Below are positions 6,040 to 6,049 of a stretch of 6,049 nucleotides of DNA, piece after piece. The position numbers and the translations under genes are program-made. The DNA comes from Gemmatimonadota bacterium. Lineage in GTDB: Bacteria > Gemmatimonadota > Gemmatimonadetes > Gemmatimonadales > GWC2-71-9. A model generated the notes under the pieces. The model was given only the letters and a program-made list of their open reading frames with translations. It had not been told where the DNA came from and did no database searches. The stretch lies in contig QHTY01000101.1 in assembly GCA_003220985.1 (NCBI GenBank), positions 1,073-7,121 on the forward strand, read 5' to 3'. The stretch's first letter is position 1. Each line of letters starts with the position of its first letter.

Positions 6040-6049
6040 AAACCGTGCG
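6036..6049 (+). CDS. Probable start of the ABC transporter ATPase gene, 3' partial
   Basis: GTG at 6036 overlaps the btuC stop (GTGA) and opens a frame reading MKTV plus an incomplete codon before the window ends. The family normally needs an ATPase (BtuD), and the two previous junctions in this operon also overlap by a few bases, so this is the expected place for it. No ATPase motif is visible in four codons, so the identity is inference from context only. Confidence 0.4.

Overview
The window is GC-rich bacterial chromosome with five genes recognised on the + strand plus the first codons of a sixth. They form two transcriptional blocks separated by a 263-bp regulatory gap. Codon use (G/C in third positions), the archaeal/Thermotoga-like branch of adenosylhomocysteinase and the metK-ahcY-bifunctional nuclease order suggest a Gemmatimonadota-like or related soil/sediment bacterium. 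That assignment is inference from remembered family resemblance, not from a search.

Block 1 (1-4019). The window opens a few codons inside metK (S-adenosylmethionine synthetase). metK overlaps ahcY (adenosylhomocysteinase) by 8 bp, and ahcY overlaps the next gene by one base (ATGA-type junction). MetK makes SAM; AhcY removes the S-adenosylhomocysteine left after methyl transfer, so the pair forms the two sides of the activated-methyl cycle. The third gene starts with a complete bifunctional-nuclease (DUF151) domain. It then runs without a stop into a signal-peptide-like hydrophobic stretch, a carboxypeptidase-regulatory-like beta domain and a C-terminal membrane anchor. It is either a true fusion or two genes joined by an indel; a short out-of-frame peptide ending in a stop at the junction hints at the second.

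Gap (4020-4282). The stop codon of block 1 lies in an unusual array of degenerate heptamers (consensus RGTRCGT): five units forward, then four in inverted orientation. A plausible sigma70-type promoter abuts its right edge. Then come a well-conserved cobalamin riboswitch aptamer and a short hairpin that covers the Shine-Dalgarno sequence of the next gene.

Block 2 (4283-6049). btuF (lipoprotein-type corrinoid-binding protein) and btuC (FecCD/BtuC permease) overlap by ATGA. A GTG-started frame overlapping the btuC stop is probably the ATPase gene btuD, cut off after four codons. The riboswitch should repress this vitamin B12 importer when cobalamin is plentiful. The hairpin loop is complementary to the aptamer's L5 loop, which is the layout of a kissing-loop translational switch.

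Most of the window is ordinary housekeeping metabolism. I see no CRISPR array, transposase, phage gene, tRNA or rRNA. The points worth a second look are the nuclease fusion, the palindromic heptamer array, the intermediate-length insertion in AhcY and the riboswitch expression platform.
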